The notes: a model not told the origin generated them from the sequence alone. A stretch of DNA of 64,000 nt from Mangrovivirga halotolerans (GCF_026241165.1 NZ_JAPFQN010000007.1:1-64000), one strand, 5' to 3'. Shown: positions 1-9,392, counted from the first letter of the stretch. Made by a program: numbers and translations.

Positions 1-91
1 TAAACACTTTTTTAATAATTGCAATACGTCACATTGGAAAAAATATTTACTCCCCCATAACTTGCTTAAAGTCACAACAATAATTTATTAA

Positions 92-124
92 ATAAAAAAA
101 GCCGGCCTTTCCCGAGGCCGGCTT
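92..124 (-). terminator. Intrinsic terminator after purA
   Basis: A perfect 7-bp GC-only stem (GCCGGCC at 101-107 with GGCCGGC at 116-122) is followed, reading on the minus strand, by a run of T. It lies about 30 bases past the purA stop and should end the STAS-purA transcript. Confidence 0.85.
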
Positions 125-152
125 CATTTTAAAAGACTAAGCTTATTTTTAT

Positions 153-1436
153 TTAAGCCGGTACTTCTTCTTTAATTATTGTAGCTTCTCTGTCTGGCCC
201 AATTGAAACCAATGTGACAGGTACTCCTACGTATTTTTCAATATACTCGATATATTCTTTCATCTCAAGAGGCAGGGACGAAAACTCATTTATACCATCA
301 AGATCACAATCCCATCCTTTAAATGATTTGTAAACAGGTTCTACCTCATTTGTACTCAGGTCGTATGGAAGCTCTCGATTAACAGAACCATCCTCATGCT
401 TATACTCTGTACAAACTTTCAGTTCTTTAAAATCATTCAGAACATCTGCTTTCATCATATATAATTGCGTAACACCATTGAGCATTACAGCATATTTCAA
501 AGCAGGTAAATCCAGCCATCCACATCTTCTGGGGCGACCTGTCGTAGCTCCGAATTCGCTGCCCAGCTCCCTTAATTTCTCTCCGGTCTCATCATGAAGC
601 TCAGTTGGAAAAGGTCCGCTTCCTACTCTTGTACAATAAGCTTTAAAGATACCAAAGACTTCTCCGATCTGTGAAGGTGCCACACCTAAGCCGGTACAAG
701 CTCCTGCTGTCATTGTATTACTACTTGTAACAAAAGGATACGATCCAAAATCAATATCCAGTAGCGATCCCTGGGCTCCCTCAGCCAACACTGACTTTTC
801 CTCTTTTAAATAATTATTGATTACATATTCACTTTCGATGAACCTGTAATTTTTCAAGAATTCAATTGCTGAGAAAAAATCATCTTCAAGTTCTTTAAGA
901 TCATAGTCAAACTTATATGCATTTAAAATTGACTCGTGGTGTTTTACAAGTCTGTCATATTTCTGTTTGAACTCCTTAGAAAGAATATCCCCTATTCTAA
1001 GACCCATTCTTGCGACCTTATCCTGATAAGTTGGGCCTATTCCCTTTAGTGTGGATCCGATTTTACTTTCACCTTTAGATTTTTCATAAGCAGCATCTAG
1101 TAGGCGGTGAGTAGGTAAAATTAATTGTGCTTTCTTAGAAATTGATAAGCAATCTTTACATTCTACTCCGGCATCGATAAGCTTTTCAATTTCTTTTCTA
1201 AGAATTACCGGATCAAGAACAACTCCGTTTCCTATAACGTTGTCTACTTTATCTCGAAATACCCCTGAAGGAATTTGATGTAAAACATGCTTTCTTCCTT
1301 CAAATTCCAAAGTATGCCCAGCGTTTGGTCCACCCTGAAATCTGGCGACTACATTGTATCGGGGAGCCAATACATCTACTACTTTGCCTTTGCCTTCATC
1401 TCCCCATTGAAGACCCAACAATACATCAACTTTCAT
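153..1436 (-). CDS. purA: Adenylosuccinate synthetase
   Basis: Catalyses GTP-dependent joining of IMP and aspartate to adenylosuccinate, the first committed step to AMP, in the cytoplasm. The 427 residues match the family length. Visible signatures are the GDEGKGK phosphate loop at residues 12-18, catalytic Asp13, and His41 inside GGPNAGHT. A GIGPTYQDK segment follows, and the C-terminal TLVSIGPDRE is typical. The ATG overlaps the stop of the upstream STAS gene by one base (TAATG), which suggests translational coupling. A strong terminator follows. The next AMP-pathway enzyme, purB, is at 60.1-61.4 kb rather than in this operon. The identification is very secure. Confidence 0.98.
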   Translation of the reverse strand: MKVDVLLGLQWGDEGKGKVVDVLAPRYNVVARFQGGPNAGHTLEFEGRKHVLHQIPSGVFRDKVDNVIGNGVVLDPVILRKEIEKLIDAGVECKDCLSISKKAQLILPTHRLLDAAYEKSKGESKIGSTLKGIGPTYQDKVARMGLRIGDILSKEFKQKYDRLVKHHESILNAYKFDYDLKELEDDFFSAIEFLKNYRFIESEYVINNYLKEEKSVLAEGAQGSLLDIDFGSYPFVTSSNTMTAGACTGLGVAPSQIGEVFGIFKAYCTRVGSGPFPTELHDETGEKLRELGSEFGATTGRPRRCGWLDLPALKYAVMLNGVTQLYMMKADVLNDFKELKVCTEYKHEDGSVNRELPYDLSTNEVEPVYKSFKGWDCDLDGINEFSSLPLEMKEYIEYIEKYVGVPVTLVSIGPDREATIIKEEVPA

Positions 1437-1780
1437 TAGCTACTTATTAAGCTTTTTTTAGCTTCCTCTATAGAATCAACTATTTGGAAAATATTATTCA
1501 ATTTCGTTATTATAAGAAGTTTCTTAACCTGTTCTCCAGGATTGACAAGAACAACTTCACCTCCTCTATTTCTAAACTTGGTTAAAATAGTTATCAAAAC
1601 CCCGATTCCGCTGCTATTGATGTATCTCAAATCTGAGATATCAATAGCACAAAGACTTATTCCTTTTTCAATTTTTTCCTGTATCACTTCTATCAGCTCA
1701 GCACCATCATTTTCACCAATAAGGTCTCCTGAAAAAGAAAGGATAAAGACTTGGTCTTCTATCTTATATGTATACTTCAT
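1436..1780 (-). CDS. STAS-domain protein (anti-sigma antagonist-like)
   Basis: A single STAS domain of 114 residues, like SpoIIAA/RsbV anti-anti-sigma factors. The diagnostic loop IDISDLRYINSSGIGV at about residues 47-61 carries Ser56/Ser57, one of which aligns with the serine phosphorylated by anti-sigma kinases. No signal peptide or membrane segment is present, so it should be cytosolic. It is the first gene of a two-gene unit, overlapping purA by one base. No RsbW-like kinase lies in the window, so its partner is unknown. In Bacteroidota, lone STAS proteins of this kind are common and mostly uncharacterised. The fold is secure; the role is inference. Confidence 0.85.
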   Translation of the reverse strand: MKYTYKIEDQVFILSFSGDLIGENDGAELIEVIQEKIEKGISLCAIDISDLRYINSSGIGVLITILTKFRNRGGEVVLVNPGEQVKKLLIITKLNNIFQIVDSIEEAKKSLISS

Positions 1781-1834
1781 TTTATTTCAATTATAAAATA
1801 GTGCAACTCCAATATAGAAATGCGTTTTTCACCA

Positions 1835-1842
1835 CAAATATA
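1835..1842 (-). promoter_or_regulatory. Candidate -7 element for STAS-purA
   Basis: On the minus strand this reads TATATTTG, a perfect match to the Bacteroidota -7 consensus TAnnTTTG. It lies about 55 bases upstream of the STAS ATG. The -33 region about 20 bases further upstream is a poor match (TTCG), so the call rests on one element. Confidence 0.42.
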
Positions 1843-1886
1843 TATAAATGAATGAGAACCGACGAAAAAAAGAAATTATTTACAAA

Positions 1887-4121
1887 TTATTCCTTTGGAT
1901 TATATCGTGTTACTGATTCTACTCCATCTACACTGCGTAGTTTATCAATTAAATTTTTTAGATGAAATTTACTATCAACATATAATTTTATATTTCCATT
2001 GAAAATCCCTTTATCGGTACCTATCTGTACAGAACGCATGTTTACCTGCAATTCCGAAGAAATAATTTTGGTTACATCATTTACCAGGCCTATTCTGTCA
2101 GTACCGGTAATTTGTAATCCGGCAAGTGCAGCAGTTTCCTTCTGACTTTTCCATTTCGCTTTAATTACACGGTATCCATAGTTTGATAAAAGCTCAACAG
2201 CATTAGGACATGATGTTCGATGAATTTTTATACCGTCGGACACAGTAATAAAACCAAATACATCATCTCCCGGAATTGGATTACAACATTTAGCTAAGGT
2301 ATAATCAACCTTATCCATGTCTTCACCAATAAGAAGTATATCCCGGTCTTCTTCTGTAACCCGCTTAAGTTCGGAAGCAAACTTTTTAGGATCATCAAGT
2401 TTAACCCTTGGCTTATGAGGAGTTACTTGCTCGGTTTCATCCTTTTTATATAGAATAGACTTTATACCCTTGACATCAATAATCCCCTTCCCGATCTTAT
2501 AATACATATCAAGAACCGTACGCTCATTAAAGCGGTCTCTTAACTTATCAACGACACTACTATTAAATTCAATTTTATTTCTTTTTAATTTTCTCTGGAG
2601 TATTTCTTTACCGTCCGCAGCAGCGGCTTTCTTTTCTTCTTTAAGAAAATCTTTAATACTTGCTTTTGATTTACTGGTTACTACAAAACGCAACCAATCC
2701 TCAGAGGGCTTTTGCTTATTTGAAGTTAATATTTCTACCTGGTCACCGTTTTTCAAAACATGATCAATAGAAACTAGCTTTTGATTGATCTTTGCTCCGA
2801 TACACTTTTTTCCTACTTCAGTATGGATTTCAAATGCAAAATCCAGAGTAGTGGCTCCATTTGGAAGAGACTTTAAATCTCCTTTAGGAGTAAAGACGAA
2901 TACTTCCTTATTGAAAAGATTATATCTGAAATCATCTACAAATTCGATTGCCTGAGTGGTATCACCGGCTTCCAGAACTTCTCTGACCCGTGCTATCCAT
3001 GCTTCGAGACCCACTTCCGGATTTATATTTTTACTTTCCTTATACTTCCAATGGGCAGCATATCCCTTTTCAGCGATATCATCCATTCTTCTTGAGCGGA
3101 TCTGAACCTCAACCCATTGACCGCCTTTACTCATCACTGTGGTATGAAGAGATTCATAACCGTTAGCTTTAGGCGTACTGATCCAATCTCTTAAACGGTC
3201 CGGATTAGGTTTGTAGAAGTCAGTAACAATTGAATATGCCTGCCAGCATGCCGGCTTTTCCTGCTCCTGATCTGTGTCTAAGATTATTCGAATGGCAAAA
3301 ACATCATAAACTTCTTCAAATGGAATATTCTGTTTATTCATTTTTGACCATATACTATGCACGGATTTTGTACGTCCTTTTACTTCAAACTCATATCCAT
3401 GTTTTTCTAGCTCAAGTTTGATCGGATGAGTGAACCTTCTGATAAAGCGATCACGAATTGGTTTTTCAGCCTTTAATTTAGTTACTATTTCATTATAGAC
3501 TTCAGGCTCAGTATATTTTAAAAATAAATCTTCAAGTTCAGACTTAATGGCATACAATCCGAGTCTATGAGCCAAAGGCGCGTAAAGATAGATTGTTTCG
3601 CTGGCAATTTTAAGCTGTTTATTCCGAGGCATACTTTCAAGTGTACGCATATTATGTAATCGATCTGCAAGCTTGATTAGAATTACACGGACATCTTCTG
3701 AGAGCGTCAGCAACATCTTTCTGAAATTCTCAGCTTGTTGAGAGGTGCCATATTCAAAAACCCCGGATATTTTTGTTAGTCCATCAATGATCTGAGCAAC
3801 CTTAGAACCAAATTCATTTTCTATCTCATCCAGTTCGATATCGGTATCTTCGACAACATCGTGAAGTAAGGCAGCAACTATTGAGGTTGTCCCCAGGCCA
3901 ATTTCTCTAACACAAATGTGGGCAACTTCTAACGGATGAAAAATATAAGGCTCCCCGGATTTACGCCTCATATCCTTATGTGCTTCAGCAGAAAGATTAA
4001 AAGCTTTTCGGATTATTTTAGCATCATTATTTTTAAGAAAAGGTTTTGCCGCTCTTAGCAACCTTCTATACTTGTTAATTATTTCTTTATTTTCTTCTTC
4101 TACAGCTACTACACCGGCCAT
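1887..4121 (-). CDS. Bifunctional (p)ppGpp synthetase/hydrolase, RelA/SpoT family
   Basis: Long-form Rel enzyme of 744 residues controlling the stringent response. The order is: HD hydrolase domain (about 40-190), with His62, His87-Asp88 and Glu91-Asp92 in the HDxxED-type motif LLHDVVEDT intact; synthetase domain (about 245-375), with RTKSVHSIWSK and the HTTVM and VEVQIRS strands; TGS domain (about 400-465), VFVFTPKGDLKSLPNGAT; and a C-terminal ACT domain from about 665. A zinc-finger-like segment, CCNPIPGD plus a later TSCPNA, precedes the ACT. The intact hydrolase motif suggests it can both make and degrade (p)ppGpp. It is monocistronic and divergent from the tRNA gene. Confidence 0.96.
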   Translation of the reverse strand: MAGVVAVEEENKEIINKYRRLLRAAKPFLKNNDAKIIRKAFNLSAEAHKDMRRKSGEPYIFHPLEVAHICVREIGLGTTSIVAALLHDVVEDTDIELDEIENEFGSKVAQIIDGLTKISGVFEYGTSQQAENFRKMLLTLSEDVRVILIKLADRLHNMRTLESMPRNKQLKIASETIYLYAPLAHRLGLYAIKSELEDLFLKYTEPEVYNEIVTKLKAEKPIRDRFIRRFTHPIKLELEKHGYEFEVKGRTKSVHSIWSKMNKQNIPFEEVYDVFAIRIILDTDQEQEKPACWQAYSIVTDFYKPNPDRLRDWISTPKANGYESLHTTVMSKGGQWVEVQIRSRRMDDIAEKGYAAHWKYKESKNINPEVGLEAWIARVREVLEAGDTTQAIEFVDDFRYNLFNKEVFVFTPKGDLKSLPNGATTLDFAFEIHTEVGKKCIGAKINQKLVSIDHVLKNGDQVEILTSNKQKPSEDWLRFVVTSKSKASIKDFLKEEKKAAAADGKEILQRKLKRNKIEFNSSVVDKLRDRFNERTVLDMYYKIGKGIIDVKGIKSILYKKDETEQVTPHKPRVKLDDPKKFASELKRVTEEDRDILLIGEDMDKVDYTLAKCCNPIPGDDVFGFITVSDGIKIHRTSCPNAVELLSNYGYRVIKAKWKSQKETAALAGLQITGTDRIGLVNDVTKIISSELQVNMRSVQIGTDKGIFNGNIKLYVDSKFHLKNLIDKLRSVDGVESVTRYNPKE

Positions 4122-4156
4122 ATTTAAATTTTATTTTATTTTTTTTTCAAACGTTA

Positions 4157-4186
4157 TTGCGAATTAAAAAATCTTTTTTACATTTG
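4157..4186 (+). promoter_or_regulatory. Bacteroidota-type promoter of tRNA-Leu
   Basis: TTG at 4157-4159, a 19-base spacer, then TACATTTG at 4179-4186, a perfect TAnnTTTG. The expected start of transcription falls a few bases before the mature tRNA 5' end at 4198. This is one of the clearest promoters in the window. Confidence 0.72.
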
Positions 4187-4197
4187 CACACTCAATT

Positions 4198-4279
4198 GCG
4201 GATGTGGCGAAATTGGTAGACGCACTAGACTTAGGATCTAGCGCCGCGAGGCATGGGGGTTCGAGTCCCTCCATCCGCA
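4198..4279 (+). tRNA. tRNA-Leu (anticodon UAG)
   Basis: The 82 bases fold as a class II tRNA. The acceptor stem GCGGATG (4198-4204) pairs with CATCCGC (4272-4278). The anticodon arm CTAGA/TCTAG holds the loop CTTAGGA with anticodon TAG at 4232-4234, which reads CUA leucine codons. The long variable arm (CGCCGCGAGGCATG) is typical of Leu, and the T arm carries GGTTCGAGTCC. The 3' CCA is not encoded (ACA follows) and must be added by the CCA enzyme. Confidence 0.97.
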
Positions 4280-4287
4280 CAAAACTC

Positions 4288-4329
4288 ACCCTCGATCAGA
4301 TAAAAGTATATCTTGGTTGAGGGTTTTTT
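4288..4329 (+). terminator. Terminator after tRNA-Leu
   Basis: The arm ACCCTCGATCAGATA pairs imperfectly with TATCTTGGTTGAGGGT and is followed by six T. It sits only about 33 bases before the trigger factor start, so it may limit or attenuate read-through from the tRNA promoter into tig. Confidence 0.7.
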
Positions 4330-4361
4330 AATTATTGTCGTACTATAAATGCAAGTCAGCC

Positions 4362-5696
4362 TTGGATATTACGTTAAACAAGAAATCCAATACAGAAGCT
4401 ACCATTAAAATTAGCTTAAATCAGAATGATTACCAATCACAGGTAGCCGAAAAAATTAAAGAGTACAGCAAAAAAGCTAATCTTAAAGGATTCCGCCCTG
4501 GAAAAGTGCCTACAGGTGTAATTCAGCGCATGTATGGCAAGTCAATTCTCGTAGAGGAAGTAAATCACCTTGTCTCTCACAAAGTTTCGGACTACATCAG
4601 AGAAAACAAGATTCAGGTTTTAGGTCAGCCTATCCCGAATGAGGAAATGATGAACAAAATCGATTGGGACAACCAAAAAGATTTTGAATTCGAATATGAG
4701 ATCGGTTTTGCTACAGAATTTAAAGCTGATGTTTCTAAACGAAAGAAGCTGACTAAGTATGTCATTAAAACCGACAAGAAAAATATTGATGAGACCATCG
4801 AGCGTCTTCAGAAGCAATTAGGCGAAACCACTGAGCCTGAGACTGCAGAAGCTGACGATGTCTTCACGGGAACATTAACATCTGAGGATGGTACCTTTGA
4901 AAAGGAGTTAACCCTAACCATCGATAAAGCTACTAAGAAAGAACAGAAAGCATTTATTGGTGCTAAAAAAGATGATGAAATCACTTTTGACATTAGAAAG
5001 TCTTTCAAAAAGGATGAGGATCTTGCTGCAGCGATCGGTCAGCCGGTTGACGAGGTAAAAGACCTTAAAGGTAACTTCACTTTCAAAATAGAAAAAATAG
5101 AAAGAAAACAGCCAGCTGAATTAAATGAAGAATTCTTTGAGAAAGTTTTCGGAAAAGATTCTGTCAAAGACGAAAAAGAATTCAGAGCTAAAGTTGAAGA
5201 AACAATTAAAGAAAACTACGACAGAGAGAGTGGTTATCTATTAGACAGAGATATTCGAGATAAGTTTGTTGAACTTACTAAGATCGAACTTCCTGATGAG
5301 TTCTTAAAGCAGTGGATTGTTAGAAATAACGAAGGCGAGGTTAATCGCGACCAGGTAGAAGATGAATTTGAAGCTTATTCTCGTGACTTGAAATGGAGCA
5401 TGATCATCGATCAGGTTGCTGAAGAGAATGAAATTAAGGTTGAGAATGAGGAGATCATGGAAGAAGCTAAAAAATCCATTGCTCAACAATTTGGTGGTAT
5501 GCAAATGAATGATGAGATGAGCCAAATGCTAGATCAAATCGCTCAAAACTACCTTCAGCAAAACAATGGCCAAAACTATATGAACATTCATAATCAGGTT
5601 AAAGGTCAGAAAGTACTTGATTTCATAAAAGAAAAAATTGAAATCACGGAAAAAGAAGTTGACGTTGATAAATTCAACGAGCTAGCTCAAAACTAA
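4362..5696 (+). CDS. tig: Trigger factor, ribosome-bound chaperone and peptidyl-prolyl isomerase
   Basis: Binds the ribosome exit tunnel and shields nascent chains. The N-terminal ribosome-binding domain has the signature GFRPGKVP at about residue 40, followed by KSILVEEVN. A PPIase-like segment and the long helical C-terminal chaperone domain follow, about 444 residues in all. There is no ATG at the start. The family usually begins M-D-I-x-L-x-K-K-S-N, so I place the start at the TTG at 4362. An in-frame TTG at 4335 would add nine unlikely residues and would lie almost on the tRNA terminator. It is the first of the classical tig-clpP-clpX order. I see no own promoter between the tRNA terminator and the gene. 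Confidence 0.93.
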   Translation: MDITLNKKSNTEATIKISLNQNDYQSQVAEKIKEYSKKANLKGFRPGKVPTGVIQRMYGKSILVEEVNHLVSHKVSDYIRENKIQVLGQPIPNEEMMNKIDWDNQKDFEFEYEIGFATEFKADVSKRKKLTKYVIKTDKKNIDETIERLQKQLGETTEPETAEADDVFTGTLTSEDGTFEKELTLTIDKATKKEQKAFIGAKKDDEITFDIRKSFKKDEDLAAAIGQPVDEVKDLKGNFTFKIEKIERKQPAELNEEFFEKVFGKDSVKDEKEFRAKVEETIKENYDRESGYLLDRDIRDKFVELTKIELPDEFLKQWIVRNNEGEVNRDQVEDEFEAYSRDLKWSMIIDQVAEENEIKVENEEIMEEAKKSIAQQFGGMQMNDEMSQMLDQIAQNYLQQNNGQNYMNIHNQVKGQKVLDFIKEKIEITEKEVDVDKFNELAQN

Positions 5697-5720
5697 TTTT
5701 CATTAATAACGTTATAAAAA

Positions 5721-5747
5721 AAGTCCGGCTGAACGTTGGACTTTTTT
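5721..5747 (+). terminator. Terminator after tig
   Basis: The stem AAGTCC/GGACTT encloses an 11-base loop and is followed by a run of T. It separates tig from clpP. Confidence 0.72.
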
Positions 5748-5835
5748 GTTGTATAAAACATAAAAAAGTCACTTCCGTTGGCAATTATAGGCTACAGATA
5801 GTAGATTGTTTGTAGAATTATAGTCAATTAAATCC

Positions 5836-6510
5836 ATGAAAGAAATCAACAAGGAAGAATTTAGAAAATACGCAGTAAATCATAGAGGTATAAGCGGCTC
5901 TACTTTTGATGATTATTCAAAAGAAATGCAAAATATGACTCCTTATGTTATTGAGGAGCGTCCAACAAATTTCAGACAAATAGATGTATTCTCACGTCTG
6001 ATTATGGACAGGATAATTTTTCTTGGTACACCTGTAAATGATGAGGTTGCCAATATCATAACTGCTCAATTATTATTTTTAGAGTCTGTTGATTCTAAAA
6101 AAGATTGCCTTCTTTACATCAATAGTCCTGGTGGATCTGTTACTGCTGGTCTTGGTATGTACGACACAATGCAGTATATCAAACCAGACGTAGCAACTAT
6201 TTGCACAGGTCTGGCTGCATCAATGGGAGCTGTTTTATTAGCAGGTGGTGCAGAAGGAAAACGTGCAGGATTACCACATAGCCGTGTTATGATTCACCAG
6301 CCATCTGGTGGAATGCAAGGTACCTCTGCCGATATGGAGATCAGTTATAAATTGATCATGTCTTTGAAAAAAGAACTATACGATATTTTATCAAAACATA
6401 CAGGAAAATCTTACGATCAAATTGAAAAAGATTCTGACAGAGATTATTGGATGAAGTCAGAAGAGGCTAAAGAATATGGCCTGATCGATGAGGTTTTAAA
6501 CAGAAATTAA
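5836..6510 (+). CDS. clpP: ATP-dependent Clp protease proteolytic subunit
   Basis: Serine peptidase that forms the barrel chamber working with ClpX. The catalytic triad is visible: Ser129 in GLAASMGA, His154 in MIHQPSGG and Asp203 in SDRDYWM, with the same spacing as E. coli Ser97/His122/Asp171. The NSPGGSV strand is present at about residues 96-102. The protein is 224 residues, with an N-terminal extension of about 30 relative to E. coli that is usual in Bacteroidota. It lies 13 bases upstream of clpX, in the same operon. Confidence 0.98.
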   Translation: MKEINKEEFRKYAVNHRGISGSTFDDYSKEMQNMTPYVIEERPTNFRQIDVFSRLIMDRIIFLGTPVNDEVANIITAQLLFLESVDSKKDCLLYINSPGGSVTAGLGMYDTMQYIKPDVATICTGLAASMGAVLLAGGAEGKRAGLPHSRVMIHQPSGGMQGTSADMEISYKLIMSLKKELYDILSKHTGKSYDQIEKDSDRDYWMKSEEAKEYGLIDEVLNRN

Positions 6511-6523
6511 AGGAAGGAAATAT

Positions 6524-7756
6524 ATGTCCCAGGAAGTAACGTGCTCATTTTGCGGGAGGAATAAGAAGGATGTGGACCTGATGATTTCCGGTATTCATGC
6601 TCATATTTGCAACTTGTGCATCAGCCAGGCAAATCAAATTCTAACCGAGGAGTTGAAGAATAATAAAAAGACTGAGTCTCCTCAGTTTAAACTTCTCAAA
6701 CCTAAAGAAATGAAATCTCATCTTGATGAATATGTCGTTGGTCAGGATGAGGCTAAAAAAGTTATATCTGTTGCTGTGTACAACCACTATAAGCGGTTGA
6801 TGCAGCAAAAAGCAGATGATGATATTATAATTGAAAAATCTAATATTATCATGGCCGGCGAGACGGGTACGGGTAAAACTTACCTGGCCAGAAATCTTGC
6901 AAAAATACTTGAGGTGCCTTTTTGTATTGCAGATGCTACAGTGCTGACAGAAGCTGGCTATGTCGGTGAGGATGTAGAAAGTATTCTGACAAGATTACTT
7001 CAAGCTGCCGACTATGATGTCGAAGCTGCAGAAAGAGGAATCGTTTACATAGACGAGTTGGATAAAATCGCTCGTAAATCTGATAATCCTTCGATTACCA
7101 GAGATGTAAGTGGCGAAGGTGTACAGCAAGCATTACTTAAACTTTTGGAAGGTACTGCAGTTAATGTACCCCCTCAGGGTGGAAGAAAGCACCCCGATCA
7201 GAAAATGATCACTGTTAATACTGAGAACATTCTCTTTATTTGTGGTGGTGCTTTTGATGGTATAGACAGACATATAGCACGACGTCTTGACACTAAACCT
7301 ATTGGGTTTGCTGGTGAAAAAGACAGAGCTGCTAAGGAAATTGACGAAGATTCAATTCTAAGCCATGTAACAGCTCAAGATCTTAAGAGCTTTGGATTAA
7401 TTCCTGAATTGATAGGCAGACTTCCCGTATTAACTTACTTGAATCCGTTAACACCGGAAATTCTAAAGATGATACTTAAGGAGCCAAAAAATGCATTAAT
7501 CAAGCAGTACACAAAGCTCTTTGACATGGAAGGTATCAAGATTCGATTCACCGATGGCGCACTTGATTTTATAGTCCAAAAGGCTACAGAATACAAACTT
7601 GGTGCTCGTGGTCTCAGATCAATCTGTGAAGCAATAATGAATGATAGTATGTATGAGCTACCATCAATGGATGATGTTAGTGAATTAACTATTGATAAGG
7701 AATATGCTCAATCCAGATTTGATAAATCTAATTTCAGAAAACTGAAAGTAGCTTAA
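6524..7756 (+). CDS. clpX: ATP-dependent Clp protease ATP-binding subunit ClpX
   Basis: AAA+ unfoldase that recognises substrates and feeds ClpP. The N-terminal zinc-binding domain has Cys7, Cys10, Cys29 and Cys32. Walker A is GETGTGKT (residues 112-119); the Glu at its second position replaces the usual Pro. Walker B is IVYIDELDK (173-181). The GYVG pore loop is at 145-148, the RKH loop follows in GGRKHPDQ, and sensor 2 is GARGLRS. The GGAAGG upstream of the ATG is a reasonable ribosome binding site. The stop overlaps the convergent lpxB stop by two bases. Confidence 0.98.
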   Translation: MSQEVTCSFCGRNKKDVDLMISGIHAHICNLCISQANQILTEELKNNKKTESPQFKLLKPKEMKSHLDEYVVGQDEAKKVISVAVYNHYKRLMQQKADDDIIIEKSNIIMAGETGTGKTYLARNLAKILEVPFCIADATVLTEAGYVGEDVESILTRLLQAADYDVEAAERGIVYIDELDKIARKSDNPSITRDVSGEGVQQALLKLLEGTAVNVPPQGGRKHPDQKMITVNTENILFICGGAFDGIDRHIARRLDTKPIGFAGEKDRAAKEIDEDSILSHVTAQDLKSFGLIPELIGRLPVLTYLNPLTPEILKMILKEPKNALIKQYTKLFDMEGIKIRFTDGALDFIVQKATEYKLGARGLRSICEAIMNDSMYELPSMDDVSELTIDKEYAQSRFDKSNFRKLKVA

Positions 7757-8868
7757 TTTTTAGAATTAAGCCTTGAAAATATAAGCTTCCCTGCCTCCAG
7801 GGAAGCTTTTTTATTGCCAAGTATTTCTTTTATTTCTCTAAAACCATCGATCATTTCTTCTCTTCTCCCTCCACTAATAATCTCTTTAAGGCCTTCCATC
7901 ATTTCCTTAGAATTCATCTTATCCTGTATCAATTCGGGTACTACTTCTTTTCCCGCAATTAGATTCGGAAGCCCTATATAATCAACTTTGATCAGTTGCT
8001 TGGCAATTAAGTAACTAACCGTACCTGCTTTATAACAAATCAAATGGGGGACATTAAATAAGGCCGTTTCCAATGTTGCTGTACCACTTGTCACGAGGGC
8101 CGCATCGGCTACATTGAGAAGATCATAAGTCTGACCATTGATTAGTTTTACATTATCAAATTCATCAACCTTTGCATATAGCTCCTCTGGCAAGTTATCT
8201 ACTGCGGCAACAACAAATGTTGCTTCTGGAAATTCGGGAATTACTTCCAGCATTTCGTTCAGCATGGTTGATACTTCCTGGTATCTGCTTCCGGGAAGAA
8301 GTGCTATTATTTTTTGAGATCCTTTTTCGTTAATCCTATTGAGAAAGGAAATATCCGGTTGAAAATTTCTGATTTGATCGAATAACGGATTGCCAACATA
8401 ATCAGTAGAATAATCGAATTGTTCATAAAACTCTACTTCAAAGGGTAAAATGCAATACATGTGGTCAACCAGTCTTTTAATCTTATATGCTCTTTTTGTA
8501 TTCCAGGCCCAGATTTTTGGGGAAATGTAATAATGCACAGGAATACCCAGGCTTTGAGCAAAAGCAGCCATCCTTAAATTAAAACCGGCAAAGTCCACTA
8601 AAATTATCGCATCTGGCTGTACAGATGAAATATCCGATTTGCATTGTTTGATAGCTTTTTTAATAGTCCGGAAGTTTTGAATAACCTCCCAAAAACCCAT
8701 AAAGCTAATTGATTGATAATGTTGTAAAAGCTCCATACCTGCATCTTTCATATAATCTCCCCCCCAGCCAAAAAATTCAGCCTTATTATCTATAGAAGCC
8801 AAAGCTTTGATGAGATTACCTGCATGCATGTCTCCGGATCTTTCCCCGGCAATCAAAAAGTATTTCAC
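7753..8868 (-). CDS. lpxB: Lipid-A-disaccharide synthase
   Basis: Joins lipid X and UDP-diacylglucosamine to make the tetra-acylated lipid A disaccharide at the inner membrane. The 371 residues fit the family. The GT19-type N-terminus [16 protein letters not shown] is clear, as are [10 protein letters not shown] and the late nucleotide-sugar segment [13 protein letters not shown]. It is 17 bases downstream of queD and probably co-transcribed. Its 3' end, about codons 352-362, doubles as a hairpin that should terminate clpX from the other strand. Confidence 0.96.
   Translation of the reverse strand: MKYFLIAGERSGDMHAGNLIKALASIDNKAEFFGWGGDYMKDAGMELLQHYQSISFMGFWEVIQNFRTIKKAIKQCKSDISSVQPDAIILVDFAGFNLRMAAFAQSLGIPVHYYISPKIWAWNTKRAYKIKRLVDHMYCILPFEVEFYEQFDYSTDYVGNPLFDQIRNFQPDISFLNRINEKGSQKIIALLPGSRYQEVSTMLNEMLEVIPEFPEATFVVAAVDNLPEELYAKVDEFDNVKLINGQTYDLLNVADAALVTSGTATLETALFNVPHLICYKAGTVSYLIAKQLIKVDYIGLPNLIAGKEVVPELIQDKMNSKEMMEGLKEIISGGRREEMIDGFREIKEILGNKKASLEAGKLIFSRLNSKN
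7783..7812 (+). terminator. clpX terminator embedded in the lpxB coding sequence
   Basis: A 10-bp perfect inverted repeat (AAGCTTCCCT at 7783-7792, AGGGAAGCTT at 7799-7808) with a 6-base loop is followed by T residues on the plus strand. It is placed 27 bases after the clpX stop but inside the 3' end of the convergent lpxB gene. Confidence 0.82.
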
Positions 8869-8885
8869 AGATAGAAAATTAGATT

Positions 8886-9308
8886 TTATTCACCGTAATA
8901 TTCTACGTAATTTTTATGCGTTTCAAAGAGAGTTAGCTTATGAAGAACGCTGTCCTTACCCATATCTTTAATAGCCGGAGCTAATATTTTCCATATTTCA
9001 GCTATAAGGTTTTCACAGCTTGGAAGTTTACCTCTCATAAAATCCACGTCCAGGTTCAAATTTTTATGATCAATTTTGTCGATGACTTCTTTGTTTACCA
9101 GATCCCCAAGCTTTTTCATATCAACAACAAACCCTGTATCAGGATCGGGATTACCTTTTACAGTCACAATAAGCTCAAAATTATGACCATGCCAATTAGA
9201 ATTCGCACATGGCCCAAATACTTCCTTGTTTTTTTCCTCTGTCCAGCTATCGTTATATAGCTTGTGAGCTGCATTAAAATGCTCTTTTCTATTAACGTAA
9301 ATCATCAC
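8886..9308 (-). CDS. queD: 6-carboxytetrahydropterin synthase / PTPS family
   Basis: Zinc enzyme of the 6-pyruvoyltetrahydropterin synthase fold, 140 residues. Zinc ligands are His15 (NAAH) and His40/His42 (WHGHN). Cys34 in FGPCANSNWHGH has the spacing seen in QueD. A queE gene lies at 34.2 kb, which favours the queuosine pathway (7,8-dihydroneopterin triphosphate to 6-carboxytetrahydropterin) over biopterin synthesis. It is the first gene of a probable queD-lpxB operon. The start could be either of two adjacent ATGs. Confidence 0.9.
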   Translation of the reverse strand: MMIYVNRKEHFNAAHKLYNDSWTEEKNKEVFGPCANSNWHGHNFELIVTVKGNPDPDTGFVVDMKKLGDLVNKEVIDKIDHKNLNLDVDFMRGKLPSCENLIAEIWKILAPAIKDMGKDSVLHKLTLFETHKNYVEYYGE

Positions 9309-9323
9309 TATCTAATTATTGTG

Positions 9324-9331
9324 CAAATATA
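9324..9331 (-). promoter_or_regulatory. Candidate -7 element for queD-lpxB
   Basis: The minus strand reads TATATTTG, a perfect TAnnTTTG, 15 bases upstream of the queD ATG, giving a very short leader. No convincing -33 element is seen at the right spacing. Confidence 0.45.
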
Positions 9332-9375
9332 GGAAAAGATAAGCCAATGAGTTCCATACAATTAAACCTATCAAT

Positions 9376-9383
9376 TATATTTG
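9376..9383 (+). promoter_or_regulatory. Candidate -7 element for the epimerase-like small ORF
   Basis: TATATTTG, a perfect TAnnTTTG, lies nine bases before the ATG at 9393, so the transcript would be nearly leaderless. This element also argues against the TTG at 9381 being the start codon. The -33 region is weak. Confidence 0.48.
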
Positions 9384-9392
9384 TCATTCATT

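Noticed and set aside
4335-4361. Longer start (TTG) for trigger factor
   Set aside because: Adds nine residues absent from the family and lies almost on the preceding terminator.
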